Part shown: positions 42,880 through 51,733 of the stretch, one piece after another
Layout: every line of letters begins with the position of its first letter
Numbering within the stretch: the stretch's first letter is position 1
Origin: DAIOEK01 sp963828285
GTDB taxonomy: Bacteria; Chloroflexota; Anaerolineae; Anaerolineales; Anaerolineaceae
Length of the DNA: 64,000 nt
Assembly (NCBI GenBank): GCA_963828285.1
Contig: CAWHEB010000001.1
Span: forward strand, 62,001-126,000
Direction of reading: 5' to 3'
Notes under the pieces: model-generated
Seen by the model: the letters and a program-made list of their open reading frames with translations, nothing else
What the model was told of the DNA's origin: nothing
Database searches by the model: none
Made by a program: the position numbers and the translations under genes

Positions 42880-44928
42880 TCAATCTTTTTCACCGGATAG
42901 CAAGCGAACCTTCTCCCAGGGTGGAAGATTTGACATCTCTGCGTATGTTGCTCGCAGTTCATAAATCTCATCACGGATGGCAGCAGCCCTTTCAAATTCC
43001 AGGGCTTTCGCCGCAGCTTTCATCTGGTTTTCCATTTCGGTGATTACCCTGTTAAACTCAGCTTTGGGCATGGATAGCGGTTTCTTACCACCAGCATCGT
43101 AACTCCCTTTGGATTCTGCTACAGCACTGCTGCTCAGAAAACCTGCTTCAAGAGCCCGGATTGCCTTGCGGATACCGACCGGTTCCACTCCGCGCGATTT
43201 GTTGAAATCATCCTGTTTCTTTCGTCGCCGGTTGGTTTCCCCAATCGCTCGAGACATGGAATCTGTGATCTTATCCGCATACATGATTACTTTGCCGTGG
43301 ATGTGTCGGGCTGCGCGACCGATGGTTTGTATCAGTGCCGTATCAGACCTTAAAAAACCTTCCTTATCGGCATCCAAAATAGCTACCAGGGATACTTCCG
43401 GGAGATCCAACCCTTCACGCAGCAGGTTGATACCTACCAGTACATCGAACAAACCCAACCGAAGGTCGCGGAGAATCCCCACCCGTTCCAGCGTTTCTAC
43501 TTCTGAATGCAGGTAATGTACTTTGATTCCAAGTTCCTGCAAGTATTCAGCGAGATCCTCAGACATCCGCTTGGTCAATGTGGTAACCAAAACTCGCTCA
43601 CCGTTTTCAATCCGAATTCTTATTTCTTTGATCAGATCGTCGATTTGTCCACTAGACTTGCGGACTTCGACCTCCGGATCCAATAATCCAGTGGGGCGGA
43701 TGATCTGTTCAATGACCCGATTGGTCAGTTTGAGTTCATACGGACCAGGGGTGGCAGAAGTATAGATGGTCCAGCCCATGTGCTTTTCGAACTCATCAAA
43801 CTTCAGCGGACGGTTATCCATGGCTGATGGAAGCCTGAATCCATAATCCACCAATACCTGTTTACGGGATTGATCACCGTTGAACATACCGCGTATTTGC
43901 GGGACGGTCATGTGACTCTCGTCCAAAACCAGTAGATAATCGCTGGGAAGGAAGTCGATCAAAGTCCACGGAGCTGTGCCAGCCGGCCGCTGATCGATCT
44001 GCCGGGAGTAATTCTCGATACCGGAACAATACCCAACTTCTTTGAGCATTTCGACGTCATACCTGCAGCGCTGTTCGATTCTCTGTGCTTCCAGTAGCAT
44101 GTTGTTATCTTTGAAATATGCAATTCGATCTTCAAGCTCAGCTTCGATATTGGAAATGGAGGTCTTCAAACGCTCTTCCTGGGTGATGTAATGCTTTGCA
44201 GGGTAGATGTCCAGCTCATCCATGATCTTGAATACCTCGCCAGTGATCGGATGCACATCCATGATCCGTTCAACCTCATCGCCAAAAAAGCTGATCCTGA
44301 ATAGATGCTCTCTTTCGTAAGCTGGCATGATCTCGAGAGTATCACCCCGGACACGAAATGCCCCCGGTTTGATCTCCATATCATTGCGTTGATATTGGGA
44401 TTCCACCAACTGTCTCAGTAACGCATTACGGCGATAGATTTCCCCTTTTGTCAAATGGACCAGTCCTTTTCCAAATTCCTCAGGGTTTCCCAGACCATAA
44501 ATACAGGATACTGAAGAAACTATGATCACATCTTTGCGGGACATCAGGGATGTTGTTGCTGCCAGGCGTAATCGCTCGATCTCCTCATTGATATCGGTTT
44601 CTTTTTCGATATAAAGATCACGACGGGGAACATACGCTTCAGGTTGATAGTAGTCGTAGTATGAAACGAAGTATTCCACCGCATTTTCGGGAAAAAACTC
44701 ACGGAATTCAGCATAAAGCTGGGCTGCCAGGGTTTTGTTATGGGCCATGATCAATGTGGGTTTTTGGACTCGTTGGATGACATTAGCAATGGTGAATGTC
44801 TTTCCAGTCCCTGTGGCGCCCAATAAGACCTGATGTTGAACGCCTTTTTCGATACCATCCACAAGCTGATTGATCGCTTCTGGCTGGTCGCCGGTAGGTT
44901 GATAGGGGTAATTAAGCTTGAATTCCAT
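42880..44928 (-). CDS. uvrB: UvrABC excision-repair helicase subunit UvrB
   Basis: 682 residues, full length for the family. Walker A GATGTGKTF near residue 39, the beta-hairpin that probes DNA (FVSYYDYYQPEAYVP), Walker B-type LVLDESHMTVPQIRGM, helicase motif VI QTIGRAARH, and a C-terminal UVR domain (AAKALEFERAAAIRDEIYEL) that contacts UvrC. It loads on damaged DNA with UvrA and recruits UvrC. The start ATG lies 6 bp after a -10 box (see promoter entry), so the mRNA may be leaderless. Confidence 0.96.
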   Translation of the reverse strand: MEFKLNYPYQPTGDQPEAINQLVDGIEKGVQHQVLLGATGTGKTFTIANVIQRVQKPTLIMAHNKTLAAQLYAEFREFFPENAVEYFVSYYDYYQPEAYVPRRDLYIEKETDINEEIERLRLAATTSLMSRKDVIIVSSVSCIYGLGNPEEFGKGLVHLTKGEIYRRNALLRQLVESQYQRNDMEIKPGAFRVRGDTLEIMPAYEREHLFRISFFGDEVERIMDVHPITGEVFKIMDELDIYPAKHYITQEERLKTSISNIEAELEDRIAYFKDNNMLLEAQRIEQRCRYDVEMLKEVGYCSGIENYSRQIDQRPAGTAPWTLIDFLPSDYLLVLDESHMTVPQIRGMFNGDQSRKQVLVDYGFRLPSAMDNRPLKFDEFEKHMGWTIYTSATPGPYELKLTNRVIEQIIRPTGLLDPEVEVRKSSGQIDDLIKEIRIRIENGERVLVTTLTKRMSEDLAEYLQELGIKVHYLHSEVETLERVGILRDLRLGLFDVLVGINLLREGLDLPEVSLVAILDADKEGFLRSDTALIQTIGRAARHIHGKVIMYADKITDSMSRAIGETNRRRKKQDDFNKSRGVEPVGIRKAIRALEAGFLSSSAVAESKGSYDAGGKKPLSMPKAEFNRVITEMENQMKAAAKALEFERAAAIRDEIYELRATYAEMSNLPPWEKVRLLSGEKD

Positions 44929-44934
44929 GGATTA

Positions 44935-44963
44935 AGTATCATGGTATGTATGATGTCTGTCAA
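44935..44963 (-). promoter_or_regulatory. uvrB promoter adjacent to the start codon
   Basis: On the minus strand, TTGACA (44963-44958), a 17-bp spacer and GATACT (44940-44935). Only six bases separate the -10 from the ATG, implying transcription from at or next to the start codon. No LexA-type palindrome was recognised. Confidence 0.6.
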
Positions 44964-45003
44964 GGATTGTACTGTGTTAGAATAGATCATCTGAGCGAAA
45001 ATC

Positions 45004-46740
45004 ATGCCACCATTGATCAGTATTGAGAATTTAAGCTTTACTTACCCGGATCTAGCGGCAAACGCCCGGAAAACCCTCCATGATATAAATTTGACAATCG
45101 AACAAGGTGAGTACATTGCCATTCTTGGTGCCAACGGATCCGGGAAATCCACGCTGGCTAGAATGATTAATGCGCTTTTGTTACCAGATTCAGGTACAGT
45201 GCGTATAGATGGAAGAGATACTTCAAAGCTCGCCAATCTGCCTGAAATACGGAAAACGATTGGCATGGTATTCCAATTTCCCGAAGAGCAGATATTTTCG
45301 TCGACCATTGAAGAAGATGTAGCATTCGGATTGGAGAATTTCGCAATCCCGTATAAAGAGATGCATGACATTGTGAGGGAAGAGCTGGAACAGTTTGACC
45401 TGTGGGACATCCGCGAAAGACCAAGCTATCTACTTTCCGGTGGGCAAACCCAACGTCTGGCACTGGCTGGAGTTTTAGCCATCCGTCCTAAATGTGTCAT
45501 TTTCGATGAAGCCACTGCCATGCTTGATCCGGTAGGGCGGCAGGTTACCTTGGACGAAATGAAAATACTTCGTCAAAAGGGTAATACCATCCTGCATATC
45601 ACTCATTCAATGGAAGAAGCCATCCTGGCGGATCGTATTATTGTCTTGTTGGATGGCCAGGTGGTTTACGATGGTGAATCCGCGAAACTCTTCAATGGGG
45701 ACTACGATCTCTCAAAATGGCGGCTGGAGTTCCCGCCAACATATCAGTTGGTCAGTCAACTGCGCGCACTCGGATTGAGTATTCCACCCGGAGTGCGAAC
45801 TTTAATTGTTCTTGCGGAATATCTGGCTCGCGATTACTCACCCAGACCAGTGTTACCCAAATCTGAAGACTTTCATCCCGAACTTCTTGTGGAAAACGAG
45901 ATTGAAGTATGTCAACTTCGTCACATTTATCTGGAAGGTACTCCATACCAATCCCGCGCCATTCTAAACGCTGAGATGAATGTTGAAAAATCCACCTGCA
46001 TGGGACTGATCGGAGTGACCGGGTCAGGCAAAAGCACTCTTCTGCAGCACTTGAATGGTATTCTACGACCACAATTTGGATCGATCCGGGTGGGAAAATT
46101 TGACCTGACTGACAAAAGTCTTCAGCTATCAGATTTGGTCAAGTATGCAGGATTGGTCATGCAGAATCCAGAAGCACAATTCTTTGAAGAATATGTAGGG
46201 GATGAGATCGCATACGGGCCACGGATGATTGGTATATCCGAACCACTCAAGGATCGGGTGCGTTGGGTGATGGAATTGGTTGGCTTGGATTTTGAAAATA
46301 TGAAAGACCGGCGAACCACATCGCTTTCGGGTGGAGAAAAACGAAAAGTAGCGCTTGCTTCAATTCTCGCTTTGAAACCAAAGGTTTTACTTTTGGATGA
46401 ACCAACTGCAGGTCTTGATCCTACATCGCGGCAAGAAGTTCTGAATTTGTTTGAACGATTGATCCATGATGGAATGACAATGGTCATCTCCTCGCACAAT
46501 ATGGAGGATGTCACCCGATTATCCAGTAATATTACCTGGATGGAGAAGGGGACCAGTATCATGAGCGCACCCTGCGCTGAAGTGATGCGTGAGATCGGAA
46601 AGGATTCTTCACATCATATGATCCCATCTATCTGCGCCCGCTTGGCAATTTTATTGGAAGCAAAAGGCTTTCGATTCTCAAGTGTGCCGCTGACAGCAGA
46701 GGATTTATTCAAAGCTCTGACATCCGGGAGAAAGCTGTGA
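45004..46740 (+). CDS. Fused double ATPase (EcfA-EcfA') of an ECF vitamin transporter
   Basis: 578 residues with two complete ABC domains. The first has Walker A GANGSGKST, signature LSGGQTQRLALAG and Walker B CVIFDEATAMLD. The second (from about residue 300) has Walker A GVTGSGKST, the Q-loop text VMQNPEAQFFEEYVGDEIAY, signature LSGGEKRKVALAS and Walker B VLLLDEPTAGLD. In the first domain the usual DEPT is DEAT. It powers substrate uptake with the EcfT protein encoded next (4-bp overlap, ATGA-like). A TG-T-TAGAAT extended -10 lies about 30 bp upstream. Confidence 0.9.
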   Translation: MPPLISIENLSFTYPDLAANARKTLHDINLTIEQGEYIAILGANGSGKSTLARMINALLLPDSGTVRIDGRDTSKLANLPEIRKTIGMVFQFPEEQIFSSTIEEDVAFGLENFAIPYKEMHDIVREELEQFDLWDIRERPSYLLSGGQTQRLALAGVLAIRPKCVIFDEATAMLDPVGRQVTLDEMKILRQKGNTILHITHSMEEAILADRIIVLLDGQVVYDGESAKLFNGDYDLSKWRLEFPPTYQLVSQLRALGLSIPPGVRTLIVLAEYLARDYSPRPVLPKSEDFHPELLVENEIEVCQLRHIYLEGTPYQSRAILNAEMNVEKSTCMGLIGVTGSGKSTLLQHLNGILRPQFGSIRVGKFDLTDKSLQLSDLVKYAGLVMQNPEAQFFEEYVGDEIAYGPRMIGISEPLKDRVRWVMELVGLDFENMKDRRTTSLSGGEKRKVALASILALKPKVLLLDEPTAGLDPTSRQEVLNLFERLIHDGMTMVISSHNMEDVTRLSSNITWMEKGTSIMSAPCAEVMREIGKDSSHHMIPSICARLAILLEAKGFRFSSVPLTAEDLFKALTSGRKL

Positions 46741-47570
46741 GCGATTTCGAATTCATGCGAGGCATGCCTTTCGCGGAATACACGCCGCGGGATACCTGGC
46801 TGCAAAAGATTGATCCACGGGCATTGCTGGCTACCTTCATCCTACTTTTAGTGGCATTCATGACTGCACAATCCATTTTTGCTCTAGTCGGTGCGTTGGT
46901 CATCTGCTTGCTGGGAGTCTGGATATCACGGGTACCACTACGGATCTACCTCCATGGATATTTATCCGCAGCGCCATTCATTCTGATACTGGCGGTGATC
47001 AATCTATTCTTTAATACGGTAATAGATACTACACCAGCAATTTTCCGCTTTCGTAGTGTTGTTATCACAGGAGCAGATTTTTGGCTGGTATTTCAATTAA
47101 TCATGCGATTCACGATAACGATCATCCTGATTAGTATCATGAGCAGCACAATCTCCACATCCCGGTTCATTCACGGTCTGGAAAGTTTGCTTTCACCTGT
47201 GAGGATGATTGGAATCCAGATACATGATTTCATTGTCTCGATCGAGATTTCCATACGATTTATCCCAATCTTGACGTTGACTGCAGAGCGAATCGCAAAA
47301 GCGCAGGCATCCCGAGGCGCAGTTTGGGGCAGCGGACGGGGCAATCCGATTTCACGGGCAAGACAGATGGCACCGGTCATCATTCCCCTTTTCATTCAAA
47401 GCCTGCATAAGGCGGAAGCTCTGGCATTGGCCATGGATGCCCGGGGTTATGGGATCCTTGATAAGCACACGAGTTTTACCCGTACAAATTTCAAGGCAAC
47501 TGACGGATTTTTTATGGTCATCGGATTTCTTATCAGCCTGGGGATATTCATTGCTAACTATCTAATGTAG
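46737..47570 (+). CDS. ecfT: EcfT transmembrane coupling protein
   Basis: 277 residues with about five helices. The segment RIAKAQASRGAVWGSGRGNP carries the conserved A-x-x-(S/A)-R-G coupling motif that contacts the ATPases, and a second ALALAMDARGYG contains the other A-R-G site. The N-terminal part contains QKIDPRALLATFILLLVAF. It overlaps the ATPase gene and pairs with the S component encoded on the opposite strand beyond a shared terminator. The start is GTG at 46737. Confidence 0.9.
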   Translation: MSDFEFMRGMPFAEYTPRDTWLQKIDPRALLATFILLLVAFMTAQSIFALVGALVICLLGVWISRVPLRIYLHGYLSAAPFILILAVINLFFNTVIDTTPAIFRFRSVVITGADFWLVFQLIMRFTITIILISIMSSTISTSRFIHGLESLLSPVRMIGIQIHDFIVSIEISIRFIPILTLTAERIAKAQASRGAVWGSGRGNPISRARQMAPVIIPLFIQSLHKAEALALAMDARGYGILDKHTSFTRTNFKATDGFFMVIGFLISLGIFIANYLM

Positions 47571-47646
47571 CTGAATATGTCCAGGCAATATATGGAAAAC
47601 TCGATCTGGTCATGAATCATGAAAGTCAGCGATAGTGATTAATAAG

Positions 47647-47680
47647 AAAAGACCCATTCATCATTGAGAATGGGTCTTTT
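47647..47680. terminator. Bidirectional intrinsic terminator between ecfT and the S-component gene
   Basis: AAAAGACCCATTC (47647-47659) pairs with GAATGGGTCTTTT (47668-47680), a 13-bp perfect stem with an 8-base loop, and A/T-runs on both sides. It serves both convergent genes. Confidence 0.9.
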
Positions 47681-47688
47681 GTTTCTGA

Positions 47689-48246
47689 TTACAACTTCGA
47701 TCCCTGCCGGTTACCGATGTTAATTCGTTTCCACGCTGCCACCACCAGCAAGACGATGATCGCTGCAGCAGCTGCCTCAGGCAATCCGTTGGTGACTGCG
47801 ATGGTCCAGATCAATGCCCAGGGAGCCAGGTTGAAAACCCCGATCATCCCGAGTACCAGCGCAGTATTGGTCAGACTGCCGGCGATGCCGGCACCTAATA
47901 AAGCAACTATATTGCTGCGCTGTAATGCGCGCCAAACCAGCCAGGAGACGGGTCCAATAAACAACCTGGGAAGGACGGAGATCAATGGATTGGTAAAGAT
48001 CACATCCGTAGGTCCGTTAGGCGCGATAGACGCTTGCAACCAGCTAAAGACACCGAAGATCAATCCAATGCCCAGACCAACAACTGGTCCTTCCAGAATG
48101 GCACCGATGATCACCGGAACATGCATGATAGTCAGCGAGGCTCCTGCAAACCAGGGGATAAATCCAAGGCGGGTAATACCTAAAATAATTGCAATGGCAC
48201 CAAGAATACCGGTAATAACGATCTTTCGAGTCCGGGAATTATTCAT
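47689..48246 (-). CDS. ECF transporter substrate-binding S component
   Basis: 185 residues with six hydrophobic helices. ITGILGAIAIILGITRLGFI, LTIMHVPVIIGAILEGPVVG, GLGIGLIFGVFSWLQASIAP, FTNPLISVLPRLFIGPVSWL and GSLTNTALVLGMIGVF are the general S-component pattern (ECF_trnsprt/FolT-PanT-like). The vitamin is not identifiable from these motifs. Its position facing the EcfAA'T genes suggests it belongs to that transporter. Basic C-terminus. Confidence 0.85.
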   Translation of the reverse strand: MNNSRTRKIVITGILGAIAIILGITRLGFIPWFAGASLTIMHVPVIIGAILEGPVVGLGIGLIFGVFSWLQASIAPNGPTDVIFTNPLISVLPRLFIGPVSWLVWRALQRSNIVALLGAGIAGSLTNTALVLGMIGVFNLAPWALIWTIAVTNGLPEAAAAAIIVLLVVAAWKRINIGNRQGSKL

Positions 48247-48336
48247 TACACTCTCTCCTTAGCAATTTCTAATACTATATCACAGCAATAAATATAACTG
48301 TTCCAACAAAGAATGGATACGGTAATAATCTGATAA

Positions 48337-48900
48337 TTATTTCTTGACCACCACCCAAACCGTGTATTCTTTACGGTATATTTCAGATTCCTTACAACAA
48401 TCAGATAATAATCTGGCAATCTGTTCACCGGTAAGGAAATGGCTGCGCATACCGAGGATCTTTTCAGCGAGTGCTATCAACATGACGAAAAATGTTCTTA
48501 TATCCGGTTCTTCGACCACCAACCTGCCACCTGGTTTGGTTACCCTGAATAATTCTGTCAGGCAAGCTTTTTGATCAAATACATGATGGAGTGCATCCAC
48601 CATGACGACCGCGTCGAAGGTGTCCGCAAAATAAGGCAGGTTTTCACCGGGCGCGACAATCGCTGAAATATTTGCTTTGCGAGATGCGATGGCCGCCATT
48701 TTGAAGGAATAATCTGCTACCAAAACATGCCCTGCATGTTCGATCAATCCCTGGGCAATTCGGCCTGTCCCACCGCCCACATCGAGGATAAAAGAATCGG
48801 GATTTAGATCCAAATGCTCCAGCAGGTCCATGGGAGGTTTGGGTTTGATCAAACGGTCGTATATAGGTGCGATAAAATTAAAATGGTCGAATGAAGGCAT
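48337..48900 (-). CDS. Class I SAM-dependent methyltransferase
   Basis: 187 residues. The N-terminal text FDHFNFIAPIYDRLIKP is UbiE-like; motif I is FILDVGGGTGRIAQGLIEH near residue 38, followed by VLVADYSFKMAAIASRKA, APGENLPYFADTFDAVVMVD and LFRVTKPGGRLVVEEP. It methylates a small molecule or lipid. The C-terminus is shorter than quinone methyltransferases and the substrate is unknown. It lies between the S component and PPK2 on the same strand. Confidence 0.85.
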   Translation of the reverse strand: MPSFDHFNFIAPIYDRLIKPKPPMDLLEHLDLNPDSFILDVGGGTGRIAQGLIEHAGHVLVADYSFKMAAIASRKANISAIVAPGENLPYFADTFDAVVMVDALHHVFDQKACLTELFRVTKPGGRLVVEEPDIRTFFVMLIALAEKILGMRSHFLTGEQIARLLSDCCKESEIYRKEYTVWVVVKK

Positions 48901-48914
48901 AATATGGGGGAACC

Positions 48915-49772
48915 TCAGTATTTTTCCGGTACAAAAGTCTGATCTGTTATTGGCGGGCGTACATAACCCTGGTCGTTCTGTCGCGGAGGGAGGGTAAGTT
49001 TCTCAGGAGTCGTATCCTCATAATGGATGATACTCAAAAGGTGTGCGATGCAGTTCAGTCTGGCCCGTTTTTTGTCATTCGCATTGACAACAAACCAGGG
49101 TGATTGTTTTGTATCAGTGTAAGAAAACATGGCATCCTTGGCTTTGGAGTATTCCACCCACCGAGCGCGGGATTCAAGATCCATCGGACTGAGTTTCCAT
49201 CGTTTCGTTGGAGTATTAATCCGGTCTTGAAACCGTTTTTCCTGTTCATCATCACTAACGCTGAACCAGTATTTAATTAATATTGTTCCTGAGCGGATCA
49301 GCATTCGTTCGAATTCAGGGCAGGAACGCAGAAAATCCTGATATTCTTCATCAGTACAGAATCCCATAACCCGTTCAACCCCGGCACGGTTGTACCAACT
49401 GCGGTCGAAGAAAACCATTTCGCCTGCAGCCGGTAGATGCGCAACATAACGCTGAAAATACCACTGGGTCTTTTCCCTCTCGGTCGGTGTTCCCAGGGCT
49501 ACAACCCTAGCAAACCGCGGATTCAGGCTTTCAGTGATTCGCTTGATTACACCTCCCTTACCGGCAGCATCTCTGCCTTCGAACAGCACAATGACCTTGA
49601 GTCCTTTGAGTTTGACCCATTCCTGCAGCTTTACCAGCTCGATCTGCAGTTTTTCAAGCTCTTTTTCATATTCTTTTGTGGGCATCTCGGGCTGGGATGT
49701 GTGTTTTTCGACAATCTTACTTTTCGGAATTTCTGCAGACTTCGTTTTTGATCCAACCTTTTTATTTCCCAT
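48915..49772 (-). CDS. ppk2: Polyphosphate kinase 2 family protein (PPK2)
   Basis: About 285 residues. ATG 49772, behind a strong GGAGGTGG ribosome-binding site, is preferred to the overlapping GTG. After a basic, coiled N-terminus, Walker A is EGRDAAGKGGVIKRITESL, then GEMVFFDRSWYNRAGVERVM (Walker B region) and the lid/arginine-rich QDRINTPTKRWKLSPMD. The enzyme transfers phosphate between polyphosphate and nucleotides; single-domain length suggests class I, acting on nucleoside diphosphates. Confidence 0.92.
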   Translation of the reverse strand: MGNKKVGSKTKSAEIPKSKIVEKHTSQPEMPTKEYEKELEKLQIELVKLQEWVKLKGLKVIVLFEGRDAAGKGGVIKRITESLNPRFARVVALGTPTEREKTQWYFQRYVAHLPAAGEMVFFDRSWYNRAGVERVMGFCTDEEYQDFLRSCPEFERMLIRSGTILIKYWFSVSDDEQEKRFQDRINTPTKRWKLSPMDLESRARWVEYSKAKDAMFSYTDTKQSPWFVVNANDKKRARLNCIAHLLSIIHYEDTTPEKLTLPPRQNDQGYVRPPITDQTFVPEKY

Positions 49773-49877
49773 CACCCACCTCCGTGAACAAATCTTTATG
49801 TATTATATAGTCCTGACTGCCGATAAATCCACTCTGGACAACAATATTGAAAATTAGGTATGGCTCTTTGGAAAAAA

Positions 49878-49916
49878 CAATTACAAAAACCAGCCAGATT
49901 TAATACCTGGCTGGTT
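49878..49916 (-). terminator. Intrinsic terminator of the WxL-like locus
   Basis: On the minus strand AACCAGCCAG (49916-49907) pairs with CTGGCTGGTT (49897-49888), a 10-bp stem, followed by TTTGTAATTG. It lies about 30 bp after the last gene of the surface-protein locus. Confidence 0.8.
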
Positions 49917-49946
49917 AGATATTTACTGGATCTGTTTATCTATGGA

Positions 49947-50562
49947 TTAAGGACCAGTGGAGATAGTGACGGTCATTGTTGAAGTATATGAACCAACATA
50001 TGTTTCTGCAGGAATATCCAAAAAGAAATCAGGTTGGATCTCATATCTCCCCATGCCTTCTGCAACATCAGCAGATATGAAGGTTTGGTCGATATCCTGC
50101 AAACCGGATAAAGTTGTCCAATCGGGAACTCCAGTAATAACATAAGGCATATCTCCCGGTTGACCTGCTCCGGTTGTTGGTATGTTATGTCCATCCAAAG
50201 ATACTATTGAGTCAATATTCATTTTGAAAAGATACTGATCTGCTCCAGAATATGTATAATGCCAAGGTATAGTGTGACTCTCACCTGGTTCAACAAAATC
50301 TGTTACTCTGATTCGTAATTTCCAACCGTCACCGGAACCTGATGGATCTGTGGCAATCCATGGATCCCCTAAATCAAATGGTAGTGAAGTTCTATCAGTA
50401 CCATTTAGAGTTACCCCAGTAAAGACCATGTCATCGATAACAATGGACAAAGGAATTCCTGAGATTTCAATAGTTCCCGTTCCTGTATCTGCCATAGACT
50501 CCCGGGACAAAACTGAAAGATGTACATAACACAGCAATGATTGTAATTATTCGTAATTTCAT
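49947..50562 (-). pseudogene. Small WxL-like secreted surface protein, one frameshift after the signal peptide
   Basis: A strong ribosome-binding site (GGAGG) precedes ATG 50562 and a signal peptide (MKLRIITIIAVLCTSFSFVP). A one-base shift near 50500 then brings in ADTGTGTIEISGIPLSIVID and about 185 residues of beta-rich domain. The end YVGSYTSTMTVTISTGP fits the 13-position spacing of the proximal WxL motif (Y-x3-[LIV]-T-W-x-L-x3-P), with Val for Trp and Ile for Leu. In Firmicutes, WxL domains bind peptidoglycan noncovalently. It is the last gene of a three-gene operon. Confidence 0.65.
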
Positions 50563-50658
50563 TTTTCCTCCGAACGCATGGGATGAATGTTTACCATGTT
50601 TGAATTCATTGTCGGAGGCAATCACCGATCCTTTATAGCAAAGTAATGATTTCAGCTG

Positions 50659-51702
50659 TTATTTACGTCTTTTTAACATAAAGTAGCTAACTGCAAATAG
50701 GATCAATGCTAATAAGAGGATAATAATACTAAATATTAAGATAGTATTATCAGGTTTTGTGGCTGATAAGGAATTATCGTTTGCCAATTGCAATGTGCTT
50801 ATGGCTGTTGGTGTAGAATTTATCATCTTAGAGATTGGCGTGCTTATAGCTTTTTTAATAACTGTTGCTTCTTTGTTAGAAATCTTTTTCTGAAATTCAT
50901 ACTTGATTGCACATTCTGAAAAATTCTTATCAATAATTGATAATGTTATCTTTTGATTACCAGCTTTGGGGGGTTCGAGATCTGCTGAAATCCTGAATGG
51001 TAATCCTGCAACGGTATAACCAAGGTTGAACTGTTTCGATTGTGTCACTGTTCCATCAGTTTCTACCTCGAGTAAACCTTTTCCGGAAAATGGAACGTTT
51101 CCAAGATTATCCAAATAAATTTCGAAGTGCCAACCGGTGTTAGAGGGAAAATCTTCTATTCGTTTGGCTTCCGCTTTACATTCCGACTCACCAGGTACAG
51201 TAATCACAACGGCAACCGCAATTTGTGAAACGACTTTAATATTAAACGAATTTGGGGCAAGAGTAGATTGAAGCTCGTGTGATTCATCGAGGCCAGCAAG
51301 AAAACCAGCTACATATTCGCCAGGCTTTGTCCCTTCAGGAACTGTTATTTTAAATGGCATTTTATAAAAGCTTCCAGATTTTATTTTTAAGATTCCAGCA
51401 TCTGGCATTGAGATCCAATTAACTACATCACTTTTGTTAGCAAAATCGTATGATAAGCCACCGCCGATCGCAGAGATAGCGCCAACTGGCATAACTTTCA
51501 CAAATACTGATTCATTGCCTACGTTTGTAGCCAATAACATATCATCGACCGAATCTCCAGGCTCTATTGTGAAACGATAATACCCAATTCCTGGTTGAAA
51601 AGGTTTGATGCCAAAATCCGGACCATCCGCGGAAGCATTGGCAGGGATAAACATTACCAATAAAGTAATCACGAACACGAGCGCTTTAACGATTTGTTTC
51701 AT
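50659..51702 (-). CDS. DUF916-like (WxL-interacting protein-type) membrane-anchored protein
   Basis: 347 residues with a signal peptide (ALVFVITLLVMFIPANASAD), a beta-sandwich beginning YYRFTIEPGDSVDDMLLATN with FVKVMPVGAIS and WISMPDAGILKIKSGSFY, a second Ig-like domain, a Ser/Thr-rich stalk, one C-terminal helix (LIFSIIILLLALILFAVSYF) and a basic end. This is the architecture of DUF916/DUF3324 proteins encoded with WxL proteins in Firmicutes. Between two WxL-like genes, it probably anchors them at the cell surface. Good GAGG ribosome-binding site, intact. Confidence 0.75.
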   Translation of the reverse strand: MKQIVKALVFVITLLVMFIPANASADGPDFGIKPFQPGIGYYRFTIEPGDSVDDMLLATNVGNESVFVKVMPVGAISAIGGGLSYDFANKSDVVNWISMPDAGILKIKSGSFYKMPFKITVPEGTKPGEYVAGFLAGLDESHELQSTLAPNSFNIKVVSQIAVAVVITVPGESECKAEAKRIEDFPSNTGWHFEIYLDNLGNVPFSGKGLLEVETDGTVTQSKQFNLGYTVAGLPFRISADLEPPKAGNQKITLSIIDKNFSECAIKYEFQKKISNKEATVIKKAISTPISKMINSTPTAISTLQLANDNSLSATKPDNTILIFSIIILLLALILFAVSYFMLKRRK

Positions 51703-51733
51703 AACATCCTCTACAAGCTAAGATATAAACTAC

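Noticed and set aside
42372..42995. 207-codon minus-strand ORF across the HEAT/acylphosphatase/uvrB junction
   Set aside because: Antisense to two motif-supported genes and overlaps the uvrB end in another frame.
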